NCBI GenBank assembly: GCA_040768665.1
Contig: JAXGMN010000034.1
Location: forward strand, 1-64,000
Direction: 5' to 3'
Length of the DNA stretch: 64,000 nt
Source of the DNA: JABWBD01 sp040768665
Lineage (GTDB): Bacteria > Planctomycetota > Planctomycetia > Pirellulales > Thermoguttaceae
In this document: in pieces, positions 35,395-44,298 of the stretch
How positions within the stretch are numbered: position 1 is the first letter of the stretch
Layout of the letters: each line of letters starts with the position of its first letter
Notes under the pieces: model-generated
What the model was told of the DNA's origin: nothing
Database searches by the model: none
What the model saw: only the letters and a program-made list of their open reading frames with translations
Made by a program: the position numbers and the translations under genes

Positions 35395-36407
35395 CCGTTT
35401 GCATCCGCGACATCGCCTACGCCTTGCCGGAACAGGCGGTGACCAACGAGCAACTGCTGGAGGAGAACCCCGGCTGGGACATGCGGCGGATCGAGGCACG
35501 GGCGGGCGTCCGGCGCCGTTACATTGCCGCTGCCGATCAGACGGCCGTCGACCTGGCGACCGAGGCCTGCCGCAGTCTGTTCGCGGCAAACCCCGATTTG
35601 CCTGAGAAGCTCGATGCGATCCTTTTCTGCACCGAGACGGCAGATCACATTCTTCCGCCGAATTCGTGCATCCTCCACGGGCGCCTTGGCCTGCCAGAGC
35701 GGGTCTTCGCAATGGACATCGATCTCGGCTGCTCGGGCTACCCTTACAGTCTGGCGGTGGCGCGGGGGTTAATCCACACCAACATGGCCGCCAACGTGCT
35801 GGTGGTCAATGCCGATACCTATTCCAAGTTCATCCCCAAGCACGACCAGTCGACCCGCGTACTCTTCGGCGACGGAGCGGCAGCCTCCTGGATCAGCGCG
35901 TGCGAGCCCGGCGAGGGGATTCTCGACATCGCCTGCGGGACGGCCGGCGAGCACCATCAGAAGTTCATCATTCCGGCGGGCGGCTGCCGCTTGCCTCGCC
36001 CGCTTTCGAGCGGGTCCAGCGCGGAGTCGCCGGGAAATGGCAAGCCGATGGATGTCATCCATATGGACGGCATCGGAATCCTCAGTTTCGTCAGTTCCAA
36101 AATACCGCCGCATATCCGTTTACTGCTTGAGCGAAACCAACTCTCCACGTCCGACGTCGATCTCTATATCTTTCACCAGGCAAGCCGCGCCGCGCTGGAC
36201 AGCCTGACGCAACTGCTTCGGATTCGACAGGAGCAGGTATTCGGCAACCTGGCGGAGGTGGGCAACACGGTGTCGGCGTCGGTGCCGATCGCATTGAAGG
36301 ACGCCTGGAAGGCCGGCCGCCTCGCCGGTGGCCAGACGGTTGTTCTCTGCGGATTCGGCCTCGGCCTCTCCTGGGCTTCCGCCCTGTTGCGCTGGCCGAC
36401 AAAGTAG
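35391..36407 (+). CDS. Beta-ketoacyl-ACP synthase III family protein
   Basis: 338 residues with a complete KAS III triad: Cys114 (DIDLGCSGYPYSL), His262 (YIFHQASRA) and Asn292 (AEVGNTVSASVP). FabH normally condenses acetyl-CoA with malonyl-ACP to start fatty-acid synthesis; divergent relatives build or transfer special acyl groups. Here it is coupled with its own ACP and sits tail to tail with an amino-sugar glycan cluster, so it may make or load a special acyl group rather than serve general lipid synthesis. That is inference. Confidence 0.85.
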   Translation: MTVCIRDIAYALPEQAVTNEQLLEENPGWDMRRIEARAGVRRRYIAAADQTAVDLATEACRSLFAANPDLPEKLDAILFCTETADHILPPNSCILHGRLGLPERVFAMDIDLGCSGYPYSLAVARGLIHTNMAANVLVVNADTYSKFIPKHDQSTRVLFGDGAAASWISACEPGEGILDIACGTAGEHHQKFIIPAGGCRLPRPLSSGSSAESPGNGKPMDVIHMDGIGILSFVSSKIPPHIRLLLERNQLSTSDVDLYIFHQASRAALDSLTQLLRIRQEQVFGNLAEVGNTVSASVPIALKDAWKAGRLAGGQTVVLCGFGLGLSWASALLRWPTK

Positions 36408-36460
36408 GGCGTTCCCCTTGCGGAGCGATCAAGGTGATCGCAGCAGCCGGCCTCGTCGAT

Positions 36461-37255
36461 TCAAAACGCCCGAAACTTCCCCAGCGATTCCAGCACTGCA
36501 TCCACTTCGCCGGCCATGCGGATCGCCCGCGCCCGAACCACCGCACCGGGCAGTTGGCTACCCAACAACTTTGCCGAGGCGATGGACAGCAAGCGGCGCC
36601 GCGCATCGAGCGACGCCAATGCCTTGCGCGCGACCGGATCGGTGAGCACCGCGGGATCCGTCGCCCGAAACAACCCGTCCCCCAGCCTGCCGATGCGGTA
36701 CGTCCCCTCGGCGGTTTCCAGAGAAAACTCCGAAAACCCGTAGACGTGGTGGACCCGGTCGGCCTGGCCGACGCCGTGGGCATACCAGGTGGCCTCCGGC
36801 CGCGGCTGATCGGCGGTCGGGACATCCAGCCAACAGAACTCATCCACTTCCCGGAAGCCCAGCGCGCGATGCCCGCGGCGGACGGAGGGATTGTCGTCGA
36901 ACACATCGAGGGTGGCGCGGTTCTGCCCCGCGTTGCGAGCGTGCACAACGGCGTGATAGAGGAGCGTTGTGCCGACGCCGGGACCGCGCGACGGGGCGTT
37001 GACGTACGTATGGTTCAGGAACAAGCTCTTCGCGTCGCGGCGGATCTCGGCAAATCCCTGAACTGAGCCGTCGCCATCGACCAGGACATACCAAAGGCTG
37101 CCCCCGTGGTCCTGATGCTCGATCAGGTCGCGGATGTAGGTCGCGATGCCGCTTGCGCCGTAGATCGTGTATCCGAGCCGATCCCGCGCGAAATTGGCCT
37201 GAAGGATCGCGACGATCCTATCGGCCTCGGAGCTAGACGCGAGTCGTACTTGCAC
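36461..37255 (-). CDS. GNAT-family acyltransferase with C-terminal extension
   Basis: 264 residues from GTG at 37255 (start uncertain), overlapping the end of the sugar transferase gene by 23 bases. The GNAT core has motif A, SRGPGVGTTLLYHAVVHARN, and the following strand (RATLDVFDDNPSVRRGHRALGF). After residue 165 comes an extension of about 100 residues of no clear family. Members modify amino sugars or amines with acyl-CoA or acyl-ACP. Placement after aminotransferase and initiating transferase suggests N-acylation of an amino sugar. Confidence 0.75.
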   Translation of the reverse strand: MQVRLASSSEADRIVAILQANFARDRLGYTIYGASGIATYIRDLIEHQDHGGSLWYVLVDGDGSVQGFAEIRRDAKSLFLNHTYVNAPSRGPGVGTTLLYHAVVHARNAGQNRATLDVFDDNPSVRRGHRALGFREVDEFCWLDVPTADQPRPEATWYAHGVGQADRVHHVYGFSEFSLETAEGTYRIGRLGDGLFRATDPAVLTDPVARKALASLDARRRLLSIASAKLLGSQLPGAVVRARAIRMAGEVDAVLESLGKFRAF

Positions 37256-37886
37256 GGCCGAGAAACTCCGACTGGTCCATTCGCTCTTCGTCGAGATCCT
37301 TGCCACCGGTGCTCCGCGGATCGACGACGACCCCGCGGCGGGTGAACACGGCGATCGCAGTAAGCCAAAGGATCCGCATGTCCAGCAGCAGCGACCAGTT
37401 CTCGACATACCAGGCGTCGAGCTCGAGCCGTTCTTGCCACCCGAGCAGGTTGCGGCCATGAACCTGCGCCCAACCGGTAATTCCCGGCGGGACCGTGAAT
37501 CGCAGCGACTCGCGGTCGGTGTAGTACGGAAGATACCGCATCAAGAGCGGGCGAGGTCCGACGAGCGACATGTCGCCCCGGAAGACGTTCCACAGTTGCG
37601 GTAGCTCATCCAGGCTCGTCTTTCTCAGGATCTTGCCGAGCCATGTCAGCCGCTCCGCATCGGGCAGAGGGTTTCCGTGCTCGTCGCACGCGTCCGTCAT
37701 TGTCCGGAACTTGTAGACCGTCATCGGACGACGGTGTCTGCCGGGACGAATTTGCCGAAAGACCATCGGCTTGCCCATGGTCATGCGGATCAAGGCAGCG
37801 ACCGGCAGTATGATCGGTGCCAGTCCGAGCAGCAGTCCACCTGCTACGAGGATATCGAACAGTCGCTTGAGAATGATTGCGGCCAC
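37233..37886 (-). CDS. Initiating sugar-phosphate transferase (PglC/WcaJ type)
   Basis: 217 residues. KRLFDILVAGGLLLGLAP is the single N-terminal membrane segment and re-entrant helix; RQIRPGRHRRPMTVYKFRTM, LRKTSLDELPQLWNVFRGDM and LVGPRPLLMRYLPYY are the phosphoglycosyl transferase signatures. It links a sugar phosphate from UDP-sugar to undecaprenyl phosphate and so starts glycan synthesis. It lies 49 bases after the aminotransferase gene, like PglE-PglC pairs in bacillosamine pathways. Confidence 0.93.
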   Translation of the reverse strand: MAAIILKRLFDILVAGGLLLGLAPIILPVAALIRMTMGKPMVFRQIRPGRHRRPMTVYKFRTMTDACDEHGNPLPDAERLTWLGKILRKTSLDELPQLWNVFRGDMSLVGPRPLLMRYLPYYTDRESLRFTVPPGITGWAQVHGRNLLGWQERLELDAWYVENWSLLLDMRILWLTAIAVFTRRGVVVDPRSTGGKDLDEERMDQSEFLGRASTTRV

Positions 37887-37935
37887 TTTCGAGTCTGTCT
37901 TGGATCGGGTGCTTGGGTCTTGAATCCGCCGTCGA

Positions 37936-39195
37936 CTATGCCGCCCGGCGCAACCCTGCCGGATGTTCGCCTACGGCTTCACGGAGGACTTTCTTGAGAG
38001 CCGTACAAGTGTCGAGCAGATCCTGCTCTGCGAGCGTGGGATGAACGAGAAGCATCAAGCTGGTTTCGCCCAGTCGCCGGGCGTTGGGAAGGCGCTTGAA
38101 CGGACGGAGCGAGCCTCCGTCAAACGACTTTTCCAGGTAGATCTCGGGGCACGCGCCGCTACCGCAGGGGATGCCCTCCGCGGTCAGCGCGGCCAGTATT
38201 CGGTCGCGCGACCAGCCCGGACGAAGCCGCTCGGGCTCGATGAAGGCGTAGTATTTATAGTAGCTATGTTCCACGTGGTCCGGAGGCAGTGCCAGGCGGA
38301 GTCCGGCCACGCCCCGGAGTTGCCGGGTCAGCAGGGCGGCGTTTCTTCGGCGAAGCCGGAGCCACTCCGGCAGTCGGCGAAGGGCGAGCCGCCCGATCGC
38401 CGCCTGCATTTCGGTCATTCGCCAGTTTGTCCCGAAGGAACCGTGCATCCAATGGAATGTCCCTGGCGGACTACGCCGCTGCGTGGCCGGATAGCATTTT
38501 CCATGTTCCTTGTAGCTCCACGCCCGCTGCCAAATATCGGCGTCGTTCGTGGTAAGCATTCCACCCTCGCCGCCGGTAGTGATGATCTTGTCCTGGCAGA
38601 ACGAGAAAGCAGCCGCATGGCCAAAGGACCCGACCGGGCGTCCTTGGTAGGTCGCTCCATGCGCCTGGGCACAGTCTTCGATAACCCACAGGCCCCGCTG
38701 TCGCGCCAAGGCCATGATCGGCTCCATCTCGCAGGGCCAGCCTGCCAGATGCACGGCAATGAGAGCTTTCGTCTGCGGGGTCAGGGCTGCGCGGAGGGTT
38801 GCGGGGGTGACGTTCTGGCTCTTGGGATCGACGTCGGCGAAAACGGGTGAGGCCCCGCGGCTGATGCAGCAAGTGGCCGATGCGATGAAGCTGCGGCAAG
38901 TCACGACCACGTCATCGCCGGGCCCGATACCCAATGCGTGAAGCGCCAGTTCCAGGGCGACCGTCCCATTGGCGACGGCCACGGCGCCCGTGCATCCGGC
39001 CGCCGTGGCAAACTCGTGCTCGAACTGGCGGCACTCGTTGCCCGTCCAATAGTTCACCTTCCCGCAGCGCAACACATCGGCGACGGCAGCGATCTGCTCT
39101 TCGTCGAACACCGGCCACGGGGGCATTGGCTCGGTGCGCAGCGGGCGACCGCCCAGCAGCGCGAGTTGGTCGTCCGAGGGTCGATTGGCATTCAT
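37936..39195 (-). CDS. DegT/DnrJ/EryC1 PLP aminotransferase
   Basis: 419 residues. KVNYWTGNECRQFEHEFA near residue 46, VIEDCAQAHGATYQGRPVG (Asp174) and FSFCQDKIITTGGEGGM with the PLP Lys203 define sugar aminotransferases that use a nucleotide-bound keto-sugar. It has the usual length for the family. AAGGA lies eight bases before the ATG. In the same minus-strand run as the sugar transferase and GNAT gene, it would supply the amino group of an amino sugar. Confidence 0.92.
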   Translation of the reverse strand: MNANRPSDDQLALLGGRPLRTEPMPPWPVFDEEQIAAVADVLRCGKVNYWTGNECRQFEHEFATAAGCTGAVAVANGTVALELALHALGIGPGDDVVVTCRSFIASATCCISRGASPVFADVDPKSQNVTPATLRAALTPQTKALIAVHLAGWPCEMEPIMALARQRGLWVIEDCAQAHGATYQGRPVGSFGHAAAFSFCQDKIITTGGEGGMLTTNDADIWQRAWSYKEHGKCYPATQRRSPPGTFHWMHGSFGTNWRMTEMQAAIGRLALRRLPEWLRLRRRNAALLTRQLRGVAGLRLALPPDHVEHSYYKYYAFIEPERLRPGWSRDRILAALTAEGIPCGSGACPEIYLEKSFDGGSLRPFKRLPNARRLGETSLMLLVHPTLAEQDLLDTCTALKKVLREAVGEHPAGLRRAA

Positions 39196-39265
39196 TTTCG
39201 CATCCTTTCCGGGGAGCCGGTCGCCATGGTGGTCTCGTGTCGCCTACTACTCTCCGATTTGCTCT

Positions 39266-40366
39266 CTACGCCGCGCGGCGAACCGGCGACTGCCGATAGG
39301 CAGGAAAGAACAGGCTCCTGTACGGTTCGTATCCCTGTTCCCGCAGCCACTGCGCCCGTCGCGACTGAAGCTCCTCGTAGGCATCGGCATTGAGCACCAG
39401 TTTCGTCGTTGCAAAGGGCAAGGTCGTCTTGGAGAATCCTGCCTTGAAATCGAACAGCGAATCGCGCCGTGCGCCGAGGCCGCCGCCCAGGTGCAGCCAC
39501 GAGAACCCGCTGCGTGCTCCCCAGAGTCGAATCTCGTCGAGGACCACCTTGATCCCTCCCCGCACGCGGCTGAATTCCGGCGCGGTTCCGCTCAGGTGGT
39601 ACTGGATGGTATCGCCGCACAGCAGGAACATGGCCCCGGCGATCGTCTGGTTGCGGGTCCGAGAGAACAAAAGCTTCACGCGGCCGGGCAAACGCTCGAC
39701 GAGCCCGGTGAAGTAATCGCTCCCGAAATAGTAGTAATCGTCCGCCTCCAATCCGTCCATGGTCTGCGTGTAGATTCGCCGAAATGCGTCGAGACCCTCC
39801 GGTGACGAATCCTCTTGCACGACCATGCCGCTGCCGCGGGCGCGGCGGATGTCATGCCGATGATCGCGGCGGATGTTCGCCCACTGCGTTTCCTCGGACT
39901 GCCGGAGGTCGACGGCGACAGTCGGACCACTCACCGGGGCTTCCGCAAGCGGCGCCAGCAGCCAGGCTGTGTCGATGAGCGGGTTGTGCCGAATGAAGGT
40001 TGCAACGATCCCCAGCGAGTCGAGCATTGGGGCCAACGCGTCCTGAAAGGCAAGACGAAACTGCTCCGCCCCGGCATCCGCCTGTTCGATCGTGGACACC
40101 ACCCCCGGATAGCCGTAGACCGAGGTCGCATCCCGTAGCGTCGACTTTTCAAGGCCCTCGACGTCCGCGACCGGTCGAACGAGGATCGGCAGGGCCGCGC
40201 AATGCGCTGCGTCCTGGAAAAACAGAAGGTACGGCTCTCCTTCACCTCGCTGTTTGGCCAGTGCGTGGTAGCCCGCGAGATGGTAGCTGTCGAAACGGCC
40301 ACAGCGAGCCAGGGCTTCGTCCCACGCGTCGGGTCGGTCGATTCCGATCAAGCAACTTTGTGACAT
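39266..40366 (-). CDS. FemAB/GNAT-like acyltransferase
   Basis: 366 residues. Two weakly repeated GNAT-like halves, with IRRDHRHDIRRARGSGMVVQ and KLLFSRTRNQTIAGAMFLL in the second half, and GGGLGARRDSLFDFKAGFSK near the end, match the FemAB-like superfamily. Cousins transfer amino acids from tRNA to peptidoglycan or act in exopolysaccharide export clusters. AAGGA precedes the ATG. It stands between the glycosyltransferase (28 bases before it) and the aminotransferase. Confidence 0.82.
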   Translation of the reverse strand: MSQSCLIGIDRPDAWDEALARCGRFDSYHLAGYHALAKQRGEGEPYLLFFQDAAHCAALPILVRPVADVEGLEKSTLRDATSVYGYPGVVSTIEQADAGAEQFRLAFQDALAPMLDSLGIVATFIRHNPLIDTAWLLAPLAEAPVSGPTVAVDLRQSEETQWANIRRDHRHDIRRARGSGMVVQEDSSPEGLDAFRRIYTQTMDGLEADDYYYFGSDYFTGLVERLPGRVKLLFSRTRNQTIAGAMFLLCGDTIQYHLSGTAPEFSRVRGGIKVVLDEIRLWGARSGFSWLHLGGGLGARRDSLFDFKAGFSKTTLPFATTKLVLNADAYEELQSRRAQWLREQGYEPYRSLFFPAYRQSPVRRAA

Positions 40367-40393
40367 GGCCGGGTCCTTCTTCCTTGGGAGCGC

Positions 40394-41623
40394 TCACGCC
40401 GCCATCCGTCGAATCGGTACGCCCGCAGCATCGAGCAGGACCGCTTCCAGCTTTGCAGCAAGTTTGTCGCGGTCGAACCGGGCTTCGGCGGTGCGAGCGG
40501 CCGCTGCACGCGCGGCGTTGCACCACGAGCGGTCGCCGAGGGCGGCAAGAAGTTGTGAGGCTGAGCTTGCCAGATCGTGAGGGTCGAGGACCAAGCCGCA
40601 CCCGGTGTCCTCGATCAATTCGGCAAGCCAACCTCTGTGGTTGATCGCGATCGGTCTGCCGGCCGCCAGAGCATCGAAGAGCTTGTTGGCCGAATTCGAC
40701 CCCATTTGCTCAATGTCGAGAAACAGGCTTGTGGCGAGATCGGCCGCAGACAGCACTGCCGGCATGTCGGCCTTGGGCATCATCGGCAGCATGAAAAAAT
40801 TCTTGCCGAGAACCCCAAGGCTCTGTGCCGCCTTACGGACGTTTTCCTCTTCGTGCCCGCCGCCGACCACCAGAAACCGCACGTCCGTGTTCCTCTGCCA
40901 GACGACCGCAGCCAGTCGGGCCAGGTAATCGACGCCGTTGAGAAAGTTCAGCGTTCCCCCATAGACCACAAGCGGCCGATGCTGGAGCCAGTCGTAGCGC
41001 CGCCGGAAAGCATGGCCGACTTCCGCTCCGACGCGGAACATTTGCAAATCGCAACTGTTCGGGATGACCGTCACGCGGTCGGCGGGGTAACCGGCGGCGA
41101 CCACACCCGCTTTCATTCCGGGCGACAAGGCCACGACGTGGGCGGCATTCTCGTAGGCGAACCGCTCGAGGCGTCGTGCCGCAGCGATCACCGGCCGGCT
41201 TCTTATCGCTCCCACGGCAATAGGCATCTCGGGCCAGAGGTCGCGGACTTCGAACACCATGGGAACCGATTGCCTCCGTGCCGCCCAGACTCCCGGCAAG
41301 GCAACGGTCAGGGGAGTGCTGCTGGCGAAAACCACGTCCGCGGGAAGAGCGGCCGCTCTCTTGGCCGCGCGCCAGGCGAATTGGAAAAAGGCCCCGAGCC
41401 TCTGCCGGTAACTCATGTGGTTCGAGTAGGGCGTAGCGCACCAATGGACGTGGATTCCCGCCTCGTCGGTTTCGCGCCAGCCGCCGCCTCGGGCCTGGCG
41501 GTCGGAGGTGATGAGATGGACCTCGTGGCCGGACGCTACCAGGCGTCGGCCCATTTCGTAGGACCGCGTCCCTCCCGCCATCGCCGGAGTCGCAAAGTAC
41601 TGATGCAGATAGACGATTCGCAC
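40394..41623 (-). CDS. GT4-type glycosyltransferase
   Basis: 409 residues from GTG at 41623, with AAGGAG about seven bases upstream; the frame extends further only through a palindrome. VRIVYLHQYFATPAMAGGTRSYE, the middle VIPNSCDLQMF and PLVVYGGTLNFLNGVDYLA, and NSANKLFDALAAGRPIAI near the end fit GT-B retaining transferases of family 4. It would add a sugar to the lipid-linked precursor. First gene of the minus-strand glycan cluster. Confidence 0.9.
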   Translation of the reverse strand: MRIVYLHQYFATPAMAGGTRSYEMGRRLVASGHEVHLITSDRQARGGGWRETDEAGIHVHWCATPYSNHMSYRQRLGAFFQFAWRAAKRAAALPADVVFASSTPLTVALPGVWAARRQSVPMVFEVRDLWPEMPIAVGAIRSRPVIAAARRLERFAYENAAHVVALSPGMKAGVVAAGYPADRVTVIPNSCDLQMFRVGAEVGHAFRRRYDWLQHRPLVVYGGTLNFLNGVDYLARLAAVVWQRNTDVRFLVVGGGHEEENVRKAAQSLGVLGKNFFMLPMMPKADMPAVLSAADLATSLFLDIEQMGSNSANKLFDALAAGRPIAINHRGWLAELIEDTGCGLVLDPHDLASSASQLLAALGDRSWCNAARAAAARTAEARFDRDKLAAKLEAVLLDAAGVPIRRMAA

Positions 41624-41667
41624 GCGGGACTCCTTCCTTGTCGACCCGTGGCCGCCCCGCAGCGGTG

Positions 41668-41763
41668 GTGATGGAAAAAGGGAACTGGCTCCGCAAGACC
41701 TTGTGTGTCTTCGTTTCCAATCACCCACGATCCCTGGCGGTGCCCGTCCGCTTTTTCATCACG
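41668..41763. repeat. Family 2 palindromic element
   Basis: GTGATGGAAAAAGGGAACTGGCTC at the left pairs with GTGCCCGTCCGCTTTTTCATCAC at the right, imperfectly. Confidence 0.75.
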
Positions 41764-42084
41764 CCACCCCGCAACCGTGGCAAAATGCCGCGAGAGTTTG
41801 CCAGGAAGAAGGCGGGGTGTCAAGGTCAGCGACTGTCTCCCGACCAGCGAGGGGATTGCCCGGGAGCCGGGGCTCCGAGATCGATCGCCTGCCGCAACCT
41901 GTGTACGTGATGTGGACAACATGCGGGGAAACTGGCATATTGGTCCCGAAAGTACGCGATCTTTCGAGCCTGTCCTGAAACGCGGACCTGCTCCGAGCCA
42001 ATTGCCCCGCTATGGGAATCGCCTGCCGGGCACCTATCCCCATTTCGGGACAGCCTCCTGGCAGGATATCCATAAAGGAATGGA

Positions 42085-42113
42085 TTGACTGTTTAGTTCC
42101 TTGTGCCTATAAT
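42085..42113 (+). promoter_or_regulatory. Strong sigma-70-like promoter
   Basis: TTGACT (42085-42090), a 17-base spacer and TATAAT (42108-42113) match the consensus at 11 of 12 positions. It lies 75 bases before the double NUDIX gene and faces it. Confidence 0.7.
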
Positions 42114-42188
42114 CCATGGCAGAGGATTCCCTCCGGACTTGCATGAAACGCAACGTGCACGACACAGGCAAACCTAGGAGAGGTCGAA

Positions 42189-43106
42189 ATGGACGAAATC
42201 GAAGTGGCTGTGACCATCATCGCCAACGGGGACAAGATCCTCCTGGTCTGGAATGGCAATTGGGGGGCATTCACTCTGCCGATGACCAAGCTCCACCGGA
42301 GAATGCTCGGAATGGTCGACAACGTTCTCCGCGTCGAGCGGTGGTCCGACGCAGCGATGCGGAACGTGGGCGAGTGCCTTGCCCAGACGATGGCCGATGA
42401 GCCCAAGTTGCTGCTGGACGTTGGCGAGTTGCTGCAAAGCGACCGCACCGGCAGCGTGAACCACTATCACTTCCAGGTGTATCTGGTCCACGTAGAAAGC
42501 GAGCGGATTGCCCCGTGCCTAACAGCCGAGTGGCTCACCGTCGACGAGATCCGCGACGCGAGTCGCCGCCCGATCTCTCCTACCGCCCGCGAGTTGACGA
42601 AGTTGCTTGACGGAGAGGCGATCACGCGCGGGCTGCCGTTTCCGCCGCCGGCGACGGTTGCACCGCGGCGACAATCCCGGGCGGCGGTGGCGATCACCAG
42701 CCGGGAGGAGCGAGGAAGGAAGTTGTGGCTCGTCCAGTGGAACGAGCATTGGGGACGGTATTACCTGGTGGGCGGGCATCGTGAGGACCAGGAAGCCGGA
42801 ACCGAATGCCTTGCGCGGGAATTGCGAGAGGAGCTCGACGTCGGTCCGACGGATTATCAGGCTGAGCCGATCGGCGCCGATCCGCTGAAGTATACGGACT
42901 GGTCGGTGAGTGCCTGGCAGGACAGCGACTATGCCGTCTGGCCGTTCCGCGTCAGGTTTTTGGCCGACACGACCGTGGCAAGAATCAGCAAGCAGCCGGG
43001 CAATCGGTGGGTCAGCGCAGAAGAGATCGATAGCGAACGATCGAAAGACGGCAGACCCATCAGCCCGACGACGCGAAAGACTCTGCAAAGGGTAGGAGAA
43101 ATCTGA
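42189..43106 (+). CDS. Two-domain NUDIX protein
   Basis: 305 residues. The C-terminal domain (from about residue 160) carries a perfect NUDIX box, with Gly196, Glu202, Arg210-Glu211 and Glu214-Glu215 (GHREDQEAGTECLARELREE). The N-terminal domain (1-140) has the fold pattern (AVTIIANGDKILLVWNGNWG, NHYHFQVYLVHVE) but a degenerate box, so it may bind rather than cut. NUDIX enzymes hydrolyse nucleoside diphosphates linked to another moiety. A promoter with TTGACT/TATAAT precedes it. An unrelated small gene follows in the same direction. Confidence 0.85.
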   Translation: MDEIEVAVTIIANGDKILLVWNGNWGAFTLPMTKLHRRMLGMVDNVLRVERWSDAAMRNVGECLAQTMADEPKLLLDVGELLQSDRTGSVNHYHFQVYLVHVESERIAPCLTAEWLTVDEIRDASRRPISPTARELTKLLDGEAITRGLPFPPPATVAPRRQSRAAVAITSREERGRKLWLVQWNEHWGRYYLVGGHREDQEAGTECLARELREELDVGPTDYQAEPIGADPLKYTDWSVSAWQDSDYAVWPFRVRFLADTTVARISKQPGNRWVSAEEIDSERSKDGRPISPTTRKTLQRVGEI

Positions 43107-43166
43107 GGCTGCTCACAGTTGGCTCCGCGTTGTACCGAGGGAGAGTTGAAAGGTGGCACGAGTTTT

Positions 43167-43640
43167 ATGATCAACGAGGCAAACCGTGGCATCCTGGAAG
43201 AGATAAACCAGGCTGGAAGCTGGTTCCACGCACGGAAGGTTCGCCCGGTCTGGGCCATGCGCGCCCAGAGCGACCGGACGATCGAGACGTTGGAGGGAGT
43301 CGCGCAGGTTTGCCGCGGCGATTATCTGTGCCGCGGCGAACACGGCGAACTCTGGCCACAGTCGGCCCAGCGCTTGGAGGCCAAGTACACGGCCACGGAC
43401 GAGTTCGACCGCGAGGGATGGCGAAAATACCTGCCCAATCCCGACGCGGAGGGCGTGATGGCGGCGCAGGTCGATCAGCCGTTCACGGTTCAGGCCGCCT
43501 GGGGCAGATTGTCCGGGAAGGCCGGCGACTATCTCGTGAAGAACGCCGCGGACCGTGACACGCCCTATCCGGAAGATGTGTGGATCGTCGACCAAACGCT
43601 ATTCCAAGCCACCTACAAGAAGACTCGCTGCGACTCTTAG
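43167..43640 (+). CDS. Small protein with two GDY-type segments, function unknown
   Basis: 157 residues from ATG at 43167. Two segments resemble one another: RGDYLCRGEHGELWPQ with RLEAKYTATD after it, and GDYLVKNAADRDTPYPEDVWIV ending FQATYKKT. This GDY(L/I)...G-E-x-(W/Y)-P...F-x-x-x-Y pattern recurs in uncharacterised small bacterial and phage proteins; I cannot name a function. Starts 60 bases after the NUDIX gene on the same strand and probably shares its promoter. Confidence 0.65.
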   Translation: MINEANRGILEEINQAGSWFHARKVRPVWAMRAQSDRTIETLEGVAQVCRGDYLCRGEHGELWPQSAQRLEAKYTATDEFDREGWRKYLPNPDAEGVMAAQVDQPFTVQAAWGRLSGKAGDYLVKNAADRDTPYPEDVWIVDQTLFQATYKKTRCDS

Positions 43641-43740
43641 AGCCTATCCCAAAACCACGCGAGGAGAAGGGGACAGGCACATTTTGCTCCGAAGACTCCG
43701 CAAAATGAGCCAGTCCCCGGCGGTTTTGGGATAGGCTCTC
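43639..43740. repeat. Family 1 palindromic element, complete
   Basis: Best-preserved copy. It begins TAGAGCCTATCCCAAAACC and ends GGTTTTGGGATAGGCTCT, with GGGGACAGGCACATTTTGC and GCAAAATGAGCCAGTCCCC inside. It begins at the stop codon of the gene on its left. Confidence 0.93.
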
Positions 43741-44218
43741 AAAACCGCGACGGTGACACGCTTTGCTGAAGCGCCTCGAATTCGTCAAGGAGTGCTTCCT
43801 GTCCCGACTTGATCTTCGTTCTTGCTGTTGAAAGATCAAAAAACTCCGCTCGGTCGATCTCAGGAAACTCCACTTGCCTGCCGGACCGAGGCGGCCATTC
43901 CATTGTGAAAGTATTGGAGGTGATGACGACCGGATCACAATCTCCCTCGAACGCCCACGCGTGAACGATCTTACCGCCCTTCTGCTTGATCGGCTTAAGC
44001 GGGATAAACGGTCCTTTGGGCTTTACGCCCGTCTCCTCTTCGAATTCCCGCAGGGCCGTTAGAAAGAGGTCTTCGTCAACATCCGGTTCGCCTTTCGGGA
44101 TCGACCACGCCCCTTCGTCCTTCTTTCGGAAGAACGGACCGCCGGGATGAGCCAAGAGAACTTGGATGACTCCATCCTTGATCCGATACATGAGCAAACC
44201 GGCACTGATCCGAGGCAT
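43739..44218 (-). CDS. NUDIX hydrolase
   Basis: 159 residues from ATG at 44218 (MPRISAGLLMYRIKDG). The box GEPDVDEDLFLTALREFEEE fits G-x5-E-x7-R-E-x-x-E-E. FFRKKDEGAWSIPKGEPDVD precedes it. The pattern, with KDEGAWSIPKGE, is that of the Ap4A/diadenosine or (deoxy)nucleotide hydrolase-like subfamily common in bacteria with a DUF-type C-terminus. Convergent with the small two-segment gene, with a palindrome between. Confidence 0.88.
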   Translation of the reverse strand: MPRISAGLLMYRIKDGVIQVLLAHPGGPFFRKKDEGAWSIPKGEPDVDEDLFLTALREFEEETGVKPKGPFIPLKPIKQKGGKIVHAWAFEGDCDPVVITSNTFTMEWPPRSGRQVEFPEIDRAEFFDLSTARTKIKSGQEALLDEFEALQQSVSPSRF

Positions 44219-44298
44219 GGCAGGCTTTCTTCCGCCCCGTGCTGACGACCAATTCGGCATGGACGCAGCTCTATTCTACGAGAATGGCGATGCAGTGA

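Larger units (their letters stand above)
41624..42188. other. Divergent intergenic region upstream of the glycan cluster and NUDIX gene
   Basis: 565 bases. A family 2 palindrome lies at 41668-41763 and a strong promoter at 42085-42113. The stretch 41770-42080 shows no gene or repeat. Confidence 0.5.
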
